8,522 nt of DNA from Dehalococcoidia bacterium (GTDB lineage Bacteria; Chloroflexota; Dehalococcoidia; GIF9; AB-539-J10), in the NCBI GenBank assembly GCA_023229725.1, contig JALNYR010000113.1:1-8522 (forward strand). Reading direction: 5' to 3'. The notes under the pieces are model-generated. The model did no database searches, was not told the origin of the DNA, and worked only from the letters and a program-made list of their open reading frames with translations. Shown here in pieces: positions 6,941-8,522 of the stretch. Position numbers and translations under genes: made by a program. Numbering within the stretch: the first letter of the stretch is position 1; every line of letters begins with the position of its first letter.

Positions 6941-6977
6941 ACAAGAAAGGGGGGCCGCACCGCGTGCCGCCCCCCTT
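6941..6977 (-). terminator. Intrinsic terminator of the DUF4870 gene
   Basis: Read on the minus strand, a hairpin pairs 6969-6977 with 6947-6955 (nine pairs including six G-C in a row), then one mismatch, then four more pairs and a 3-base loop. It is followed by TTTCTTGT. It starts about 20 bases after the stop at 6999. The T-run is interrupted, but stem strength and position support a terminator. Confidence 0.7.
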
Positions 6978-6998
6978 CGGACATCGAATTGCTGTGTG

Positions 6999-7328
6999 CT
7001 AGATGTGCTTCTCGGCGAAGTCGCCCGCCCACTTCACCTTGTACATCTGACCCTGATAGGCCTTCACCATCAGCAGGACCCAGAGTACGAGGCCGAGGAT
7101 GCCCAGCAGCCAGCCCAGGATCCAGCCGATGATCGGGATGACGCTGAGTATCAAGCTGGCGACTGTCAGGGCTCCGAAGACAACGATGGACTGCATTGCG
7201 TGGAAGCGAACGAAACGGTCCTCCTTCTCCACCAGGAAGAACACGAGTCCCGTGATCCATCCCACGACGTAGCACAGCAGTCCGGCGATGTTTGGCTCAA
7301 GTCCGGTGCTTGTCTTGGTGTCCCCCAT
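6999..7328 (-). CDS. DUF4870 domain-containing small membrane protein
   Basis: A 109-residue membrane protein. The ATG at 7328 has GGAAAGGAGG 5 bases upstream and is clearly the start, although the frame is open to 7493. The N-terminal half shows the DUF4870 pattern: NIAGLLCYVVGWITGLVFFL (13-32), a first membrane segment, followed by the conserved RFVRFHAMQS (38-47). Further hydrophobic stretches occupy about 48-63 and 64-90. The C-terminus is short and charged. The family is widespread and loosely related to Tic20-type membrane proteins; its function is not known. It is a single-gene unit with its own promoter (7365-7393) and terminator (6941-6977), divergent from the gene at 7520. Confidence 0.85.
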   Translation of the reverse strand: MGDTKTSTGLEPNIAGLLCYVVGWITGLVFFLVEKEDRFVRFHAMQSIVVFGALTVASLILSVIPIIGWILGWLLGILGLVLWVLLMVKAYQGQMYKVKWAGDFAEKHI

Positions 7329-7342
7329 ACGCGCCTCCTTTC

Positions 7343-7358
7343 CGGGCACGATTGCCCG
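7343..7358 (-). promoter_or_regulatory. 5'-leader hairpin of the DUF4870 mRNA
   Basis: CGGGCA and TGCCCG form a perfect 6-pair stem with a 4-base loop. The expected transcription start (about 7358) coincides with the first base of the stem, and the ribosome site begins directly after it. It could stabilise the mRNA 5' end or be a DNA operator site. Confidence 0.45.
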
Positions 7359-7364
7359 CACATG

Positions 7365-7393
7365 ACAGTATGTGGAACGCCGCTGGAAGTCAA
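7365..7393 (-). promoter_or_regulatory. Sigma-70-type promoter of the DUF4870 gene
   Basis: On the minus strand, TTGACT (7388-7393) is separated by 17 bases from TACTGT (7365-7370). This is optimal spacing with five and four consensus matches. Transcription should start near 7358, giving a leader of about 30 bases before the ATG at 7328. Confidence 0.65.
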
Positions 7394-7475
7394 TGGGTTT
7401 GCCGGGGAATCCCGTACGTACGTCCTGCGCCTGAGCATCGGAGGCGGCAGCAAAGGACGCGCTCTCTTGCGTGGT

Positions 7476-7505
7476 TTGACGGTCGGCGGGCACGGAGGCT
7501 AGACT
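7476..7505 (+). promoter_or_regulatory. Sigma-70-type promoter of the 180-residue protein gene
   Basis: TTGACG (7476-7481) and TAGACT (7500-7505) are separated by 18 bases and match consensus at five and four positions. The start of transcription is expected near 7512, only about 8 bases before the ATG at 7520. Confidence 0.55.
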
Positions 7506-7519
7506 GATTCCCCGTCAGC

Positions 7520-8062
7520 ATGGTCACTTTCGAGTACTCGCTCCTGCGGCAGGACACTCCGCACGGCCCCGTCGTGTGCGAGCTGCGCTACATCGATTCC
7601 TACCGTTTCCGCTTCCTCTTCGAAGGCGCGTATCCGCCGCTGTTGCCGCTCGAGCAGGCTGCCGGAATGGTCATCCACTCGCCCGGCGGGCAGGCCATCG
7701 GCACTCCCTCGACGATGCTGTCTATGCTGTGGGGGGAAGCAAGGCTGCCGTACGAGGTGGGCGTTCACCGGTCGGTGCCGCTGCTGTGCGATGGCTGCTA
7801 CGTGTCGTATGGCCGCGCGGTGATGCCGCTCCACGTGCTGGCCGATATCACCGTCGCCCGCCGGCTCTATGTTGAGGACGTCGAACCCGGCCTTGATGTG
7901 TTGAGGAGGCTGGCGGAGGCCGGGCTGCCGCTGACGCCCCGCATGGCAAGCCGGTGGCTGAGTCCCATCGTCATCCGGCGTTCGTGGCGTTCTATCCGCG
8001 ACCTGGAGGAGCTGGACGTCGACCCTGCGGTCTACCTCACCGTGCTCGACGTGCTGTCGTAG
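7520..8062 (+). CDS. Hypothetical protein, 180 residues
   Basis: I do not recognise this protein. Its codons are strongly GC-rich at third positions like those of its neighbours, and the frame runs without break from the ATG at 7520 to a TAG at 8060, so it looks like a real gene. It has no signal peptide or membrane segment and should be cytosolic. The N-terminal part is beta-rich with many aromatic residues (ELRYIDSYRFRFLFEG, 21-36). A Cys-x2-Cys pair at 90-93 (LLCDGCYVSYG) could hold a metal or a disulfide but is not matched by a second pair. The C-terminal third is helical with a basic WLSPIVIRRSWRSIRD stretch (146-161). There is no Shine-Dalgarno site at normal distance; the nearest GGAGG is about 20 bases away, upstream of the predicted transcription start, so the mRNA is probably nearly leaderless. 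It is single, with divergent and convergent neighbours. Confidence 0.75.
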   Translation: MVTFEYSLLRQDTPHGPVVCELRYIDSYRFRFLFEGAYPPLLPLEQAAGMVIHSPGGQAIGTPSTMLSMLWGEARLPYEVGVHRSVPLLCDGCYVSYGRAVMPLHVLADITVARRLYVEDVEPGLDVLRRLAEAGLPLTPRMASRWLSPIVIRRSWRSIRDLEELDVDPAVYLTVLDVLS

Positions 8063-8114
8063 AGCCGCTCGCGTCTCGTGTCCGGGGTGATGGTCTCTCA
8101 GTTCCGCATCCGCC

Positions 8115-8131
8115 GCCGCACGTTGTGCGGC
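8115..8131. repeat. Perfect 7-pair hairpin downstream of the 180-residue gene
   Basis: GCCGCAC, a GTT loop and GTGCGGC form a perfect stem about 53 bases past the stop at 8062. The plus-strand sequence after it (GCTGTTGGTTTG) is only mildly T-rich, so it may be a weak terminator for the rightward gene. Confidence 0.4.
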
Positions 8132-8159
8132 AGCGCGCTGTTGGTTTGCGGATAGCAGA

Positions 8160-8202
8160 GGGGGAGTCCCGCACCTGAGCCGGGCGCCGGGACTTCGCCC
8201 CC
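8160..8202. repeat. Long GC-rich hairpin between convergent genes
   Basis: GGGGG (8160-8164) pairs with CCCCC (8198-8202), and AGTCCCG (8165-8171) with CGGGACT (8188-8194), leaving a 3-base bulge and a 16-base loop. It lies 22 bases past the stop of the permease gene on the minus strand. Neither side has a T-run. It is probably a transcript-end structure of the permease mRNA. Confidence 0.45.
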
Positions 8203-8223
8203 GCCGTGTGCATGAGAAGGCTG

Positions 8224-8522
8224 CTACTCCGACCTGAGCGCGTCGATGGGGTTGAGCCGCGACGCCTGGAAGGCGGGATAGAAGCCGAAGAACAGCCCGA
8301 TGCCCACCGATACTCCGACGGCAAGGGCGACGATGTCGGGTTCGACCATCGGGGTTATCTCCTCGACGAAGTACCCGACGCCGTACGCGATGCCCCATCC
8401 CGCCGCCATACCGATGAGACCTCCGGTGAACGTGAGCAGCGCCGCCTCGATGAGGAACTGCGTCCAGATGGTTCGCTCCTGCGCGCCGAGCGCCTTGCGG
8501 ATACCTATCTCACGTGTTCGCC
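8224..8522 (-). CDS. ABC transporter permease, MacB/FtsX type (C-terminal part)
   Basis: The minus strand is open from the right edge to a TAG at 8224, giving the last 98 residues of a longer protein. It begins with the family hallmark RTREIGIRKALGA (1-13), the cytosolic loop that ends the conserved core, then QFLIEAALLTFTGGLIG (21-37), a membrane helix. A short outer loop (about 52-61) precedes a last helix (62-82) and the classic ending FGFYPAFQASRLNPIDALRSE (78-98). These features identify a MacB-like FtsX-domain permease, the membrane part of ABC machines that move or extract lipids, peptides or drugs by transmitting ATP-driven motion to the outer face. The C-terminus is intact. The ATP-binding subunit and the rest of the gene would lie to the right. 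The cargo cannot be inferred. Confidence 0.93.
   Translation of the reverse strand, partial: RTREIGIRKALGAQERTIWTQFLIEAALLTFTGGLIGMAAGWGIAYGVGYFVEEITPMVEPDIVALAVGVSVGIGLFFGFYPAFQASRLNPIDALRSE

Noticed and set aside
6783..6944. N-terminal extension of the amidase to an ATG at 6944
   Set aside because: The extension adds 54 residues without similarity to the family, while the GTG at 6782 has a strong ribosome site and a family-like N-terminus.
6141..7502. 453-codon plus-strand frame opposite the amidase and DUF4870 genes
   Set aside because: It spans an intergenic terminator and two genes with strong family motifs on the other strand; its own sequence has no domain.
7499..8398. 299-codon minus-strand frame opposite the 180-residue gene
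   Set aside because: It overlaps the real permease gene in another frame on the same strand and reads as Arg/Gln-rich noise.

Overview
This is a high-GC bacterial window with short intergenic gaps and good GGAGG-type ribosome sites. It has no rRNA, tRNA, CRISPR array or insertion sequence that I can see. The base composition and mix of families (CotH kinase, VTC polymerase, DUF4956, DUF4870, MacB-type permease, amidase) would fit Chloroflexota or another high-GC phylum. No phylogenetic marker is present, so the taxonomy is a guess.

Layout: (1) 1-314, minus: start of a membrane protein that runs off the left edge, with its own sigma-70-like promoter. (2) 472-5333, plus: a tight four-gene operon made of a CotH-type atypical kinase lipoprotein, a soluble VTC-domain polyphosphate polymerase-like protein, a DUF4956 membrane protein, and a large beta-helix lipoprotein of the Cthe_2159 'carbohydrate-binding' family. 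(3) 5373-6782, minus: an amidase-signature hydrolase with an intact Lys-Ser-Ser triad, convergent with the operon. (4) 6999-7328, minus: a small DUF4870 membrane protein with a clear promoter, a 5'-leader hairpin and a terminator. (5) 7520-8062, plus: an unrecognised 180-residue protein read from a promoter that leaves almost no 5' leader. (6) 8224-8522, minus: the C-terminal end of a MacB/FtsX-type ABC transporter permease that runs off the right edge.

The four-gene operon is the most interesting part. It combines a cytosolic VTC catalytic domain, a separate membrane partner, an outward-facing kinase-fold lipoprotein and an outward-facing repetitive beta-helix. I infer a cell-surface system in which a polyphosphate (or related phosphate polymer) activity in the cytosol is linked through the membrane to phosphorylation or assembly of a surface matrix. 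The individual families are known; the joint function is not established by anything in the sequence. The remaining genes look like ordinary neighbours with separate promoters.
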